Part shown: piece after piece, positions 18,388-27,356 of the stretch
Layout of the letters: every line of letters starts with the position of its first letter
Position numbering within the stretch: the first letter of the stretch is position 1
Virus record (IMG/VR): IMGVR_UViG_3300008107_004926
Location: 1-48,292 of that record
From: a virus
DNA: 48,292 bases
Strand: one strand, 5' to 3'
Program-made: the position numbers and the translations under genes
The notes under the pieces: generated by a model
The model's input: the letters and a program-made list of their open reading frames with translations, nothing else
Told to the model about the DNA's origin: nothing
Database searches by the model: none

Positions 18388-19020
18388 CTAAATGTAATCT
18401 TTATATATTTTTTGCTCTCTTAAATCTTTATACATCCAACTACCACCACAATGTGGATTGAATGATTTTATTTTATCAGAATGAAATATTTCCAATCCTC
18501 TTTTAGCTTGCTCTGGACTCATATACATATGCCAACCCACACATTGGAAATCATCATCTGAATATAATTTGGTTTTATCTCTACCATCGTATATCATAGG
18601 TCTTGCCCATTCATTGAATTCATCATCATTGGTTAGTATCATACCACCAGTCCCAATGTTTAAAATTTTTTTAAAATGAAATGATAATATCATATAGTTT
18701 TCACCATCATACATATCTTCATAAAATGCGGTTGCCGCATCTACAATTGGAACATTTCCTAATTTATACATACCATCCCAATCATAATCTTCAAATACAG
18801 GTATATTATTACTTAATATAATTTGATTTGGAACTGATACATAGGTTTTAGCAGGTATAGTAATTTGTTCTTTTTGTATATCCAAATAATGCAAAACCAA
18901 ACGGATTGCATTTGAGTTTGAATCACATGCAATAGCATGTTTTGAACAGCAATACGATGCTATTTCATTTTCAAAATGAGTAACCCAATCCCAACTATCA
19001 TTTATTGTATATTCTCTCAT
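18388..19020 (-). CDS. Short DegT/DnrJ/EryC1-type PLP aminotransferase
   Basis: 210 residues against about 370 in the family. FENEIASYCCSKHAIACDSNSNAI near 16-39 matches the cofactor phosphate loop region, IPAKTYVSVPNQI near 55 the substrate segment, and IVDAATAF near 92 supplies the Asp facing the pyridine nitrogen. SFHFKKILNIGTGG has the lysine (Lys118) expected to bind PLP. The whole C-terminal dimer domain is missing, as the protein stops soon after MSPEQAKRG near 190. The family aminates keto-sugars. It overlaps the upstream SGNH gene by 23 nt. It could be a minimal active enzyme or a remnant. Confidence 0.85.
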   Translation of the reverse strand: MREYTINDSWDWVTHFENEIASYCCSKHAIACDSNSNAIRLVLHYLDIQKEQITIPAKTYVSVPNQIILSNNIPVFEDYDWDGMYKLGNVPIVDAATAFYEDMYDGENYMILSFHFKKILNIGTGGMILTNDDEFNEWARPMIYDGRDKTKLYSDDDFQCVGWHMYMSPEQAKRGLEIFHSDKIKSFNPHCGGSWMYKDLREQKIYKDYI

Positions 19021-19789
19021 AATGTTTAACTATATATTTTGAAACTTCTTTTGCACCTATTACATTAGTATGGCCTGAATTACCCTCACAATATCTTTCA
19101 TCTCCCCATTTGTGTATAAATTGTAAAATAGGTGTCCCATCAACATCTACATATCTTTCATCAAATAGTAAATTTACCATATCAATATCAACTATGTTTT
19201 TTACAAAATCCAATGAACTATCTAAATTAAATTCTTCTTTTTCAAATTTATAATCTCTAATATAAACCTTTTCATTTTCAAAATAAAGTTTATTATCATT
19301 TACAGCATCAAAAAATATATATGGAATACCTTTAGCATCACAAAATGTTTTAACCATTAACATTGATTGATATGTTTTCATCAATGCCCAATTTAAATCA
19401 GAAAAAAATGGATATAATGCATCTTTATGATTATATATCCAATAACCGGGCGTATCTTCACCACAATCATCTGATATAAAATCATTTGGTTGTGCACTCC
19501 AAATCCATTTTCCAATTTTACCACCCATATCATCAAAATGAATCATTTGCCTCATCATTTCAGTCCATGCTATTATTACAACGGAATTATTCCATAGATG
19601 GGGATTTTTTTGTAAAAATGATATGGTTTGTAATGAAATCCATTCGTTACTCATTCCACCCGATGCTAAATTTATTAATTTTAAATTTAAGCCATCAGCA
19701 GTCCAATGTGCCCAAGATGCAGTTTCTCCCATCTCATGTCCTTCTGTGAATGAATCCCCACATACTATTAAATTATTTATATTTTTCAT
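18998..19789 (-). CDS. SGNH-like hydrolase/esterase paralogue 4
   Basis: 263 residues. CGDSFTEGHEMGE gives Ser13 as the presumed nucleophile, block two is LASGGMSNEWI, and block three IIAWTEMMRQMIHF near 78 has the Thr-x3-Arg pattern. SGHTNVIGAKEV near 245 supplies the catalytic-type His in a setting close to classical GDSL enzymes (HxNxxG). Starts by ATGA overlap with the GT-B-like gene before it and ends inside the aminotransferase gene, so it should be co-translated with both. Confidence 0.8.
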   Translation of the reverse strand: MKNINNLIVCGDSFTEGHEMGETASWAHWTADGLNLKLINLASGGMSNEWISLQTISFLQKNPHLWNNSVVIIAWTEMMRQMIHFDDMGGKIGKWIWSAQPNDFISDDCGEDTPGYWIYNHKDALYPFFSDLNWALMKTYQSMLMVKTFCDAKGIPYIFFDAVNDNKLYFENEKVYIRDYKFEKEEFNLDSSLDFVKNIVDIDMVNLLFDERYVDVDGTPILQFIHKWGDERYCEGNSGHTNVIGAKEVSKYIVKHYERIYNK

Positions 19790-21000
19790 AAAAAATTATT
19801 TAGATTATATAAATCATATTCTAACATTCTACTTGTCAAAATTTCAAAATTATTGGAAATTCTATCAGTATTTTTTACATAATAATTATGCAAATCATCT
19901 TTAGTCATATTTTTGATAACCTTAACATTATTATCAAATTGTTCAAATATTTCTTTTTTTGTATATTTTGGAGTTAAATCAAACAAATCCTCAAACATAT
20001 CAAATCCCAAATCTTTTAGATAACGAATTGAGGTTGGTTGTCCTAGTATCAATGGTATATTAAATCCATAAAACCCTTTTAATGATTTTTCCGAAAAATT
20101 TACATTTTTTGCAGTTTGCCCTTCAAAGAAATATGTTTCTGTAGTTATAGATACATAACTTTGTAAAGAATATTGAGGTGGTATTGCAAATGCAACAAAC
20201 ACATTTGGATCTACATCAATTGTATCACACAAATACGGTATTTCAAATCCATTTAAATAATCTAAATAAGATTGGGTTGATTCAAACCCTAAAAATTGCA
20301 TAAATTGTTGATATTGTTCTTCATCGTTTTTAAAATATGCAAAATCTACATACGAAAAATATCCATCATCTAACAAATTATTATTTTTAATTATTTCATA
20401 GCATTTTAAGCGATGCGGTTTATGTATTCCATTAAAAAAATTATACTTTTTTGTTCTTACCAAAGAATGGGTTTGATGAAACAATGAACTTAAAAATTTA
20501 TTATAATTTTCTTGCAAATATGTGTTTATTATATAATAATTTGCAACTCTTTCCATACATGAAATAGTTGGAATTAAATCATATGGACTTTGCAAGCTAT
20601 TTATTATATAAAATACATTTTCATTTTTAAAACAATTATGTGTGTATTGCATAAAAGTTTCATCCGTTAATACTATAAATTTTATATTAGGATATTTTTT
20701 AGAAAGATAATCCACATATTTATTTTCAAATAAAGTGCAATCTTCAAAAATATCTATATTAAAAAACAGTATTGATATGTTTGGATTTTGTTCTATGTAA
20801 TCCGATATTGTGTTTTTGTTAAATAATTTACCATTTCTTTCTATTTCAACATGAATATAATTTTTAGTTGATATTAGTTCACCAATTACTTTAGTTTTTG
20901 ATAGCAAACGTTCAAATATAATTTCCATATTAACATATTGTAATAATATGTTTGGATTTCTATCAAAGTAACAGGTTTTATATTCTAATATATGTATCAT
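19786..21000 (-). CDS. GT-B-like putative glycosyltransferase paralogue 1
   Basis: 404 residues. Residues 1-150 are alternating strands and helices. FFNGIHKPHRLKCYE near 205 is the first motif shared with three other proteins here. The C-terminal module near 300 reads NFSEKSLKGFYGFNIPLILG, then YLKDLGFDMFEDLFD. The S/T-E-K...P pattern before a Gly/Pro loop resembles the nucleotide-sugar side of GT-B enzymes such as GT10 fucosyltransferases, so a glycosyltransferase is my inference and not a family match. It overlaps both neighbours by 4 nt (ATGA). This is the most divergent of the four copies: the usual Trp/Val-x-Pro after the EK pair is Leu-Lys-Gly. Confidence 0.6.
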   Translation of the reverse strand: MIHILEYKTCYFDRNPNILLQYVNMEIIFERLLSKTKVIGELISTKNYIHVEIERNGKLFNKNTISDYIEQNPNISILFFNIDIFEDCTLFENKYVDYLSKKYPNIKFIVLTDETFMQYTHNCFKNENVFYIINSLQSPYDLIPTISCMERVANYYIINTYLQENYNKFLSSLFHQTHSLVRTKKYNFFNGIHKPHRLKCYEIIKNNNLLDDGYFSYVDFAYFKNDEEQYQQFMQFLGFESTQSYLDYLNGFEIPYLCDTIDVDPNVFVAFAIPPQYSLQSYVSITTETYFFEGQTAKNVNFSEKSLKGFYGFNIPLILGQPTSIRYLKDLGFDMFEDLFDLTPKYTKKEIFEQFDNNVKVIKNMTKDDLHNYYVKNTDRISNNFEILTSRMLEYDLYNLNNFL

Positions 21001-21782
21001 TTATTTTTTGGTTTATAACCATAATCTTCTCCACCATTGCCCACAAAATGACCATTCCAATTTTCTTCTTCATGTAATTTGTAATGAGAGTATTCGTTTG
21101 TTTTGTAAGTGCTTCTATGAGGTGGATTTTCTTTATCCGGTTCTGATGTCGATATGTAATAAAAGAAACGTATCGCACATCTACCATATACATCGTTCGG
21201 GCAATCTATTTTACTAACACTATGAACAGGTCCTTTTGGAACATTTTCTGATATAACAAATCTATTAAACAATGGTGCCACCGATTCTACGATTTTGGCA
21301 GATGGGTCTAATTCTGGATTATCTGTCCAAGTTACATTATGCCCACCCCACTCTTCTTTCCAATTTGGAGTGATATAAAGTAATGATGTTAACTTTCTAT
21401 GCAATCGTAATCTATCATTCCAATTAAAATCATAATGTGGTGATAATACAGTTCCATTTCTTAATATAGAATACCCAGCCCCAACTAAATGTGGATCTGG
21501 CAACAATCCCGTAATACCTGTCATTTGTTCCAACTCATATAGGAATTCGCCTGAGTGCATTATATCGTATGTAACTTTATGTGCAGTTGGTAATGAAATT
21601 AAATCATTAAACTCTTCCATACGAGAACCTGCTCTTGTGAATACTGTCCAGCCACCTTTGGGTGCACTTACACATTCCTCATACAATTTCATACAAGTAT
21701 CCTCATCTAAGAAATTATCTATAGTAGCTCTAGCAAATCCTTCTGCTTTATTACGTTGCCACTCTTCTTTTTTTTGTATCAT
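20997..21782 (-). CDS. 2-oxoglutarate/Fe(II) oxygenase (prolyl-4-hydroxylase-like)
   Basis: 261 residues. SPHYDFNW carries the first metal pair His116 and Asp118. The distal His187 is in KGPVHSVSK, and Arg205 (RCAIRFFYY) fits the 2-oxoglutarate carboxylate contact. The N-terminus FLDEDTCMKLYEEC resembles the double-stranded beta-helix oxygenases that hydroxylate proteins or sugars. All cofactor residues are present, so it is likely active. The tail after 220 is rich in Asn, Lys, Tyr and Gly. It is coupled by ATGA overlap to an SGNH gene upstream and a GT-B-like gene downstream, which favours a glycan or nucleotide-sugar substrate. Confidence 0.88.
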   Translation of the reverse strand: MIQKKEEWQRNKAEGFARATIDNFLDEDTCMKLYEECVSAPKGGWTVFTRAGSRMEEFNDLISLPTAHKVTYDIMHSGEFLYELEQMTGITGLLPDPHLVGAGYSILRNGTVLSPHYDFNWNDRLRLHRKLTSLLYITPNWKEEWGGHNVTWTDNPELDPSAKIVESVAPLFNRFVISENVPKGPVHSVSKIDCPNDVYGRCAIRFFYYISTSEPDKENPPHRSTYKTNEYSHYKLHEEENWNGHFVGNGGEDYGYKPKNK

Positions 21783-22810
21783 TGTCTTATAGCATTATGT
21801 TTTGTTCTATCCCATCTATTAGTAAAATCAAATGTGAGTTCACCTATAAAAGGAATAATGGATTCGTATATATAATCTTTAAAAAAATCAATATATACGG
21901 AATCATGAGGATGTGCACCAAATGATGTTACATATCCTTCCGATGGTATATCCCATTCATTTGCACCTGATGTATATGCAATATGTCCAAATTTTTCCAT
22001 AGCATATTCATCTATTCCACCATAATTAAAATTATCAGTTTTATAAAATACAAATCCATTCAAATCTATTAACTCCCAAATTGATTTTAGATAGTCTGAA
22101 AATTTGTTTATATGTAGCATACCTTTTAATTGTGGTATGTTTATTTGTTCTTTGTTTAAATATCCAAATATAGAATCATCTCCGTATATATGTGAGTAAT
22201 TTTTATAGTATCCTTCAAATGTATTATTCATTAAAAAGAACTTATATTCTATACCATTTGATTTTAAATAATTTTGCAAATCCAATATACTAGTCAGATA
22301 TTGTTCTAATCTATCTATTGGTTTATGAGATATATGAACTCTTTCTTTAAATAATTCTAAATAAGTTATCAAATCAGAATCTTCTAATTCATCAAAACTA
22401 TCAACATCAGGATTTAAATAAACTCTATCACCAAATACACAATTTAATGATTTGTATTTTGCAATATACTCATACGAATCATTTAATCTATTAAATTTAT
22501 TATCTAATATAAATGTTCCTTCTGAATTTTTTATATTACCCAATATGTGAGATGAGTTATCCTTTGGTAATTCTATAAATAATCGGTTTGGTTGTGACCA
22601 TTCGGTTATTACAAATATATCAGATGTAGATATACCTTTTTTTAACAATTTAGAAATAGTATATATTACACTTCTTTTTTGATATTCTGCCCCATGTGAA
22701 TCACAATGTAAATCTATAATTTGAAAATTATTATCGTTTCCATCAGTAAACTCTTTCATTGAACGAAACATCACACCATAACTACACCCTGTATTAACTA
22801 TGTATTTCAT
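21779..22810 (-). CDS. SGNH-like protein paralogue 5 (GCSY/GGIDEY subgroup)
   Basis: 343 residues, the longest of the nine. The nucleophile block is NTGCSYG (Ser10), block three ITEWSQPNRLFIEL near 93, and the C-terminal His is in FGAHPHDSVYIDF near 313. It shares with its upstream neighbour the insert KFFLMNNTFEGYY and, near 275, YGGIDEYAMEKFG, so the two are tandem duplicates of one subgroup. The Asp of a DxxH pair is absent (SFGAH). Starts within the last 17 nt of that neighbour. Confidence 0.72.
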   Translation of the reverse strand: MKYIVNTGCSYGVMFRSMKEFTDGNDNNFQIIDLHCDSHGAEYQKRSVIYTISKLLKKGISTSDIFVITEWSQPNRLFIELPKDNSSHILGNIKNSEGTFILDNKFNRLNDSYEYIAKYKSLNCVFGDRVYLNPDVDSFDELEDSDLITYLELFKERVHISHKPIDRLEQYLTSILDLQNYLKSNGIEYKFFLMNNTFEGYYKNYSHIYGDDSIFGYLNKEQINIPQLKGMLHINKFSDYLKSIWELIDLNGFVFYKTDNFNYGGIDEYAMEKFGHIAYTSGANEWDIPSEGYVTSFGAHPHDSVYIDFFKDYIYESIIPFIGELTFDFTNRWDRTKHNAIRQ

Positions 22811-23741
22811 TAATCCAATTTTTTAATTTATCAACCATATAATCATGTGTAAATTTCTCATATATTATTTCCGTTGGGTGATTTCCAAATATTAAATCTT
22901 CCCTTTCCGGACTTTGAACATATTCTTTATCAGAGTATTTATCAAGCATATATTCATCAATACCACCATATTTATTTTCTTCCGTAGAATGAAATACAAA
23001 CATATCTAAGTCTATACAATCCCACAATATCTTTGTATAATCATTAATTTCAGAAATATGTTTTGTTCCTTTTGTGCTTGGTAAATTAAATTCAGTATGT
23101 TTATTATATACATGCTCAAAATTATCACCCCATCCATCAAAAACATTATTCATCAAAAAAGATATTGTTTCTATATTGTGTTTTTTTACAAATGATTGTA
23201 GTATAACAATACTAGAAAGATATGATTCGAAATGTTCAATTATATTTTTTTTAATGTGTTTAATATCATTTTCATAATTATACCAATCCTTAACAAATCC
23301 ATTTAAATTATGATTAGATATAAAAAAAGAGTAAATTTCATTTTTAAACCTAATTAATGATGGTGAAAAATGATAATAATCTGTTATATCTGGCTCATGA
23401 ATATATCTACGTTGTCCAACATCTTTCATTAAAATTTCGTCAGCTAAAGAATGATACTCATATGGTAATTTTGCAAACTGCCTACCTATTTGGGTAAAGT
23501 TGTTAATAACCAATATATCTTTAGGATTAACTTTGTTATCTAATAAAGATTGTATTGTAGTAGTAATTGTTTGTGTTATAAATTCATTACTAGCGGAAGA
23601 ACCACCAATATGTATTATTTTAATATCACATCTATCTAATGGAGTATTTTTTTTACCTGATAATTTATTTAATAAACCTTCTAAATACGATTGAGCTCTA
23701 TATGTGTAACTACATCCACCAAGTATGATATATTTTTTCAT
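22794..23741 (-). CDS. SGNH-like protein paralogue 6 (GCSY/GGIDEY subgroup)
   Basis: 315 residues. LGGCSYTYR gives Ser11, IGGSSASNEFITQ the second block, and INNFTQIGRQFAKL near 83 the third. FLMNNVFDGW, NKYGGIDEYMLDKY and FGNHPTEIIYEKF are shared with the downstream neighbour, pointing to tandem duplication. As in that copy, Cys replaces the Asp of GDS and the C-terminal His has no partner Asp. One nucleotide separates it from the upstream small protein gene. Confidence 0.72.
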   Translation of the reverse strand: MKKYIILGGCSYTYRAQSYLEGLLNKLSGKKNTPLDRCDIKIIHIGGSSASNEFITQTITTTIQSLLDNKVNPKDILVINNFTQIGRQFAKLPYEYHSLADEILMKDVGQRRYIHEPDITDYYHFSPSLIRFKNEIYSFFISNHNLNGFVKDWYNYENDIKHIKKNIIEHFESYLSSIVILQSFVKKHNIETISFLMNNVFDGWGDNFEHVYNKHTEFNLPSTKGTKHISEINDYTKILWDCIDLDMFVFHSTEENKYGGIDEYMLDKYSDKEYVQSPEREDLIFGNHPTEIIYEKFTHDYMVDKLKNWINEIHS

Positions 23742-23742
23742 A

Positions 23743-24147
23743 TTACCAACTAATTTCCCAATCTTTGAATTCAGATGCCAAACAATCTATTTTGTAATCT
23801 TTTCTACCACCAACCACTTCTTGTATTTTATTTTTAGCAGTATTACGAATACCATTTAACCCATGCGTTAATGCCAATGCATTAGGTCCTTCTTTTCCGT
23901 TTCTAACATTTGATTCATTTGACCAAATATGTAGATTCATCTGAGAAAGAACTACAATTGCTCTAATTGTATCCGCTGTAATTGGTTCTTTACTTTCATC
24001 TAAGAATAATTGGATATCATGTACAATATCTTTTATTTCTTGAGCATATTCTTCTTTATGTTGTGAAATAAACACCTCTTTTAACTGAGATATTGATAAT
24101 CTATCAATTAATTCGGCTAATGTAGGTAAATACTTTCTTTCTTTCAT
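23743..24147 (-). CDS. Small helical protein of unknown function
   Basis: 134 residues from the ATG at 24147, reading MKERKYLPTLAELIDRLSIS. A longer frame from a TTG at 24195 is possible but would overlap the 42-residue gene upstream by 44 nt, so I prefer the ATG. Mostly helical and charged, with a LSISQLKEVFISQ segment and NALALTHGLNGIRNTAKNKI in the second half. The LPTLAELIDRLSI opening reminds me of small proteins near replication or recombination genes of T4-like phages, function unknown. It is a non-enzymatic gene within the island. Confidence 0.7.
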   Translation of the reverse strand: MKERKYLPTLAELIDRLSISQLKEVFISQHKEEYAQEIKDIVHDIQLFLDESKEPITADTIRAIVVLSQMNLHIWSNESNVRNGKEGPNALALTHGLNGIRNTAKNKIQEVVGGRKDYKIDCLASEFKDWEISW

Positions 24148-24151
24148 ACAA

Positions 24152-24280
24152 TTAATGTTTATAAACAAACGGGTCTCTTTTTTTGAGCTCCGCAAGTCTT
24201 TCTTTGTAAAGTTTTTCTAACTTTTTACGTTTACGATTGTCTTGGAACTTCTTCCACAATTTTTTAATGCAATTAACCAT
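24152..24280 (-). CDS. Small basic protein (42 aa)
   Basis: A 43-codon frame from ATG at 24280 to TAA at 24152. It begins MVNCIKKLWKKF and ends KKRDPFVYKH, with about 16 Lys/Arg, mostly in one predicted helix (residues 5-37). No family recognised. It fits the gap between the SGNH gene ending at 24301 and the next gene starting at 24147 (4 nt further on), which makes it more likely to be real than a chance frame. Nucleic-acid binding is possible from charge alone. Confidence 0.65.
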   Translation of the reverse strand: MVNCIKKLWKKFQDNRKRKKLEKLYKERLAELKKRDPFVYKH

Positions 24281-24300
24281 AAAGATACGATTTTTTTCTG

Positions 24301-25269
24301 TTAAAACCAATTTTTTTCTACTAAATTTTTATAAATAACCTCTTCTATAATATCCATGCCTTTTGGGCCCGCATGCCCCCCATCTGCGTTCCAATCCGTC
24401 CCATGCACCTTAAATTGATACAAAGACCACAAAACTACATCATCTATCTTATATTCCAATGGAATCATATCAAAAATCCACGCACATTTGATGTTTTTAA
24501 AATCATATACCATTTCATCGGTAGGATCATCGGTTTCGGTTGACCAAAATCGTTTAACCCAATCAAATTCCTCATCAGTATCATAATAATTCCTAAAATT
24601 CAACTTATAAGACATAAATGGAGAGTATCCATCAACAATAATATGGTCAATTCCCATATTTTTAAGTAATAGGTGGAACGAAGAAATTCGTAACCCCCAA
24701 TGTAGCATCAATTCTTCAAATTGTTCTTGTATATAGGGTGGGTCTATATCGTTATTTTCACCTAATTTCCAAAAATGTCTAGAATTTGGATAATGTTTAT
24801 GTTCAGGAAAGAATCCCAATTTACTTGTTTCTAAAAAATCACCCAATTCATCATAAAGTTGAAATTCCTGATTTATATCATCCAATCTATGATACATTGG
24901 TTTACTAAATCCATATTTTTCAAAATCAATGTATCCTTGAAATTGTAAATCGGTATGAGACATATATTTTATGTTCCATTTTTCCCAAATATCAGTTTTA
25001 TTTGTAGCCAACTCCTCATAATTAACTCTTCTAGCCAATTCTGATTTTTGTAAGATAAAGAAACACTCATCTAATATATCTTTGTTGTTGTTTATAAAAG
25101 ACATCGTTGATGTTTCAACCTTATACCAACCCGTTCCAGCAGATGCTAAGTTTATTAATTCAAGACCCAATCGTTTTGCTAATTTTACTGCCCAAGTTTC
25201 ACTAACAGGGCACATTTGGCCGGATGTTTGAGAACATCCATTTACCACCAAGTATTTATAGTTTTTCAT
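24301..25269 (-). CDS. SGNH-like protein paralogue 7 (GCSQ variant)
   Basis: 322 residues. VNGCSQTSG gives Ser13, block two is LASAGTGWYKV, and block three reads ILQKSELARRVNY near 89, retaining Ser-x3-Arg. ADGGHAGPKGMDII near 298 restores a DxxH-like pair. The central part is rich in Trp, Phe and Tyr. It overlaps the MetK-like gene upstream by 14 nt. A 20-nt gap follows before the 42-residue gene. Confidence 0.74.
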   Translation of the reverse strand: MKNYKYLVVNGCSQTSGQMCPVSETWAVKLAKRLGLELINLASAGTGWYKVETSTMSFINNNKDILDECFFILQKSELARRVNYEELATNKTDIWEKWNIKYMSHTDLQFQGYIDFEKYGFSKPMYHRLDDINQEFQLYDELGDFLETSKLGFFPEHKHYPNSRHFWKLGENNDIDPPYIQEQFEELMLHWGLRISSFHLLLKNMGIDHIIVDGYSPFMSYKLNFRNYYDTDEEFDWVKRFWSTETDDPTDEMVYDFKNIKCAWIFDMIPLEYKIDDVVLWSLYQFKVHGTDWNADGGHAGPKGMDIIEEVIYKNLVEKNWF

Positions 25270-26209
25270 ATTTTGTATTTAAATTAAAATAACCCCATTT
25301 TGAAAGTTCAACTAATGATTTTGGGTTTGATTTTATTTTTTCTATAATATTATTTTTTATAGTAATCAGTTCATTAAAATTTTCACCATATTCAAAAAAT
25401 GTCCCATTTTCTATATGAATACCAGTATTATTACCCTTTATACCATATTGTATTGGAGTTTCGTTATTAAATGAATAGGTCAATTCAACTAATGAATAGT
25501 TTAGGTTTTGCTTAATTAAAATTTTACCAGCTACTTCTTTTGAAACTAAATGAGAGTATTTAGAATTCCTATATACATCCAAACCTACAAATTTAGTATT
25601 ACCATATGGTGCTCTAGGACCGTATGCGTTTAAAATAAAATTTTCTCCTGATTTATAGATTATATTATTGATTTTACTTACATTAACACTTGTGCGTAAG
25701 TAACCTTTATTAGACAAATATAAATTCACTAAATCTATTATACTTTTATCATCGTAATTGGTTTCTATCATAACATCTATTTGTTTACCATTTATGGTAA
25801 TACCAACTTTCACAGCCTCATCGATGCTATCATATATGAACTTTGTTAGATTTTTAACTTCCAAATGTTCAAACGGAATTCCTTGTGGGTTTTCATTAGT
25901 AGAATACCCTAAAAAAGTTCCGCTATCAATATCAATCATATTTGAGATAATAGGAACTTGTTCTAATGATAAAATAACTTCAATATCAATTTCAATACAT
26001 TCTAATATAAAATTTTTTATTTCATCCAATGAAAAATGAGCATTTGAACTAACCCATCCCATTACATGCAATTTATTATTTATAATATGTGAAAATACAT
26101 CTGAATAATACAATTCATTTGTGTTTGTATATAATTGAACCACAGCTTCTGCTGCAATATCACATACCTTACTATAATGTTTTGGACTTATGAAATACGA
26201 TGACCTCAT
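25256..26209 (-). CDS. Divergent S-adenosylmethionine synthetase (MetK)-like protein
   Basis: 317 residues against about 385 for MetK. The order of MetK landmarks is kept: SPKHYSKVCDIAAEAV (MetK GHPDKICDQISDAV), VMGWVSSNAHFSLDEI (VGGEITTxAxVDxxxI), GTFLGYSTNENPQGIPF (GIMFGYATDETPEYMPL), KQIDVMIETNYDD (the KTQVTVEYE strand), and FILNAYGPRAPYGNTKFVGLDVY (FVIGGPxGDxGLTGRKIIVDTY). The His of the first motif is kept, but Pro-Asp is Tyr-Ser, the GGAGDQG loop is lost, and GLTGRK is GNTKFV. It may be a changed or inactive homologue, or an enzyme for another nucleotide substrate. It adjoins the GT-B-like gene by TAATG overlap, in an island with three radical SAM enzymes and a methyltransferase. Confidence 0.72.
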   Translation of the reverse strand: MRSSYFISPKHYSKVCDIAAEAVVQLYTNTNELYYSDVFSHIINNKLHVMGWVSSNAHFSLDEIKNFILECIEIDIEVILSLEQVPIISNMIDIDSGTFLGYSTNENPQGIPFEHLEVKNLTKFIYDSIDEAVKVGITINGKQIDVMIETNYDDKSIIDLVNLYLSNKGYLRTSVNVSKINNIIYKSGENFILNAYGPRAPYGNTKFVGLDVYRNSKYSHLVSKEVAGKILIKQNLNYSLVELTYSFNNETPIQYGIKGNNTGIHIENGTFFEYGENFNELITIKNNIIEKIKSNPKSLVELSKWGYFNLNTKYEKL

Positions 26210-27348
26210 TATATTAAATCGTTTTCTATTATAAAATTATTAAGTTCTAAATAAGCTTCCGCCTTTAATTTATAAATATGAGCGCAGTTTTTAACAAATC
26301 TCTTGCGGTTCGTATTATAAAACTTTAGCATATCTAATTTAGTTATTCTATTTAATTCATCAACTACCATTTTAATTCGTTCGATATGATTCATTTCTTT
26401 ATCATAACTATGATCTATAAAATCATCATAAACATCAAATCCTAAATTTCTAATAACATCAACATAGCCAGGCAATCCTATATATAATGGAAGTTGATGT
26501 GTTTTAAAAGGTTTCCATGCTTTTTCGGTAAGTGTTATTGTCCCATATTTAAAGTTATCAGAATCATCAAATCCAACAGCATTATCTGTAACTAAGTTTA
26601 GTATATTACTATAGTATTCTCTTAATAATAAATCTGGTCTTTCACCACTTTCACCTCTAGCTATAATTGGTAAGTTATCTGAAATATCTTCTAACAAACA
26701 AAAATCATCATTATCTATTTCACCATTTGCTAACATATTATCTATAAATAAAGTATAGCTATCTTTGTCAAATTTGTTGTTACCATAAAATAAAAAAGAA
26801 ATATTATTATCCACATTTGTAACAACTCCATTTGAAGTTATATATCCACTTTTAATTAACTCCTTTAATAATAATATCCTTTGAGTTCGCATAGAACCAT
26901 TTAGTGATAAAAATCCATTCTTTTTATCATATATGTTTGTATCATCTAATATGAATTGCGAATCGTGCTTATCTACGCAGTAGTTTTCAAAAAATGGCAA
27001 AAAGGATAATTTGTATGATTGTAGTATTTTTACATTATCACCAACTTTTATATTAAATTCACTATCAACTAATAAGTAAAAGTTAACATCATTATATTTG
27101 TTAGTTAAATCTAAAAATATATCAATAAAATTATCTAAATTTCCCGATTCTGAAATTATATCAATAAGAATTTTTGTATCGTTATGCGAAAATGATAATA
27201 TACCTTCCAAATCATCTTGAAATGTATCTCGTTCGCATACTATTATATCATATACCCCATTTGCATTATCTCGGGTATCTGGCAACGAATAGAATGGTTG
27301 TAATATTCTAATGGATACATATCCATAATCCAGTATTCGTTTGTTCAT
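26209..27348 (-). CDS. GT-B-like putative glycosyltransferase paralogue 2
   Basis: 379 residues. The shared motif FLSLNGSMRTQRILLLKEL lies near 153, and the C-terminal module reads TLTEKAWKPFKTHQLPLYIG near 280, then IRNLGFDVYDDFIDHSYDKE and a helical tail with KMVVDELNRI. The N-terminal half is diverged from the other copies. The pattern is the same nucleotide-sugar-like T-E-K..KP..P loop as the copies at 35604 and 37045. Role inferred as glycosyltransferase. It lies 8 nt after the TPP Pyr-domain gene. Confidence 0.65.
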   Translation of the reverse strand: MNKRILDYGYVSIRILQPFYSLPDTRDNANGVYDIIVCERDTFQDDLEGILSFSHNDTKILIDIISESGNLDNFIDIFLDLTNKYNDVNFYLLVDSEFNIKVGDNVKILQSYKLSFLPFFENYCVDKHDSQFILDDTNIYDKKNGFLSLNGSMRTQRILLLKELIKSGYITSNGVVTNVDNNISFLFYGNNKFDKDSYTLFIDNMLANGEIDNDDFCLLEDISDNLPIIARGESGERPDLLLREYYSNILNLVTDNAVGFDDSDNFKYGTITLTEKAWKPFKTHQLPLYIGLPGYVDVIRNLGFDVYDDFIDHSYDKEMNHIERIKMVVDELNRITKLDMLKFYNTNRKRFVKNCAHIYKLKAEAYLELNNFIIENDLI

Positions 27349-27356
27349 ATAACATT

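Noticed and set aside
20978-21193. Minus-strand 71-residue frame inside the oxygenase gene
   Set aside because: A different frame of a gene with complete catalytic residues.
23743-24195. TTG start at 24195 for the helical protein
   Set aside because: It would overlap the 42-residue gene by 44 nt; the ATG at 24147 gives normal spacing.
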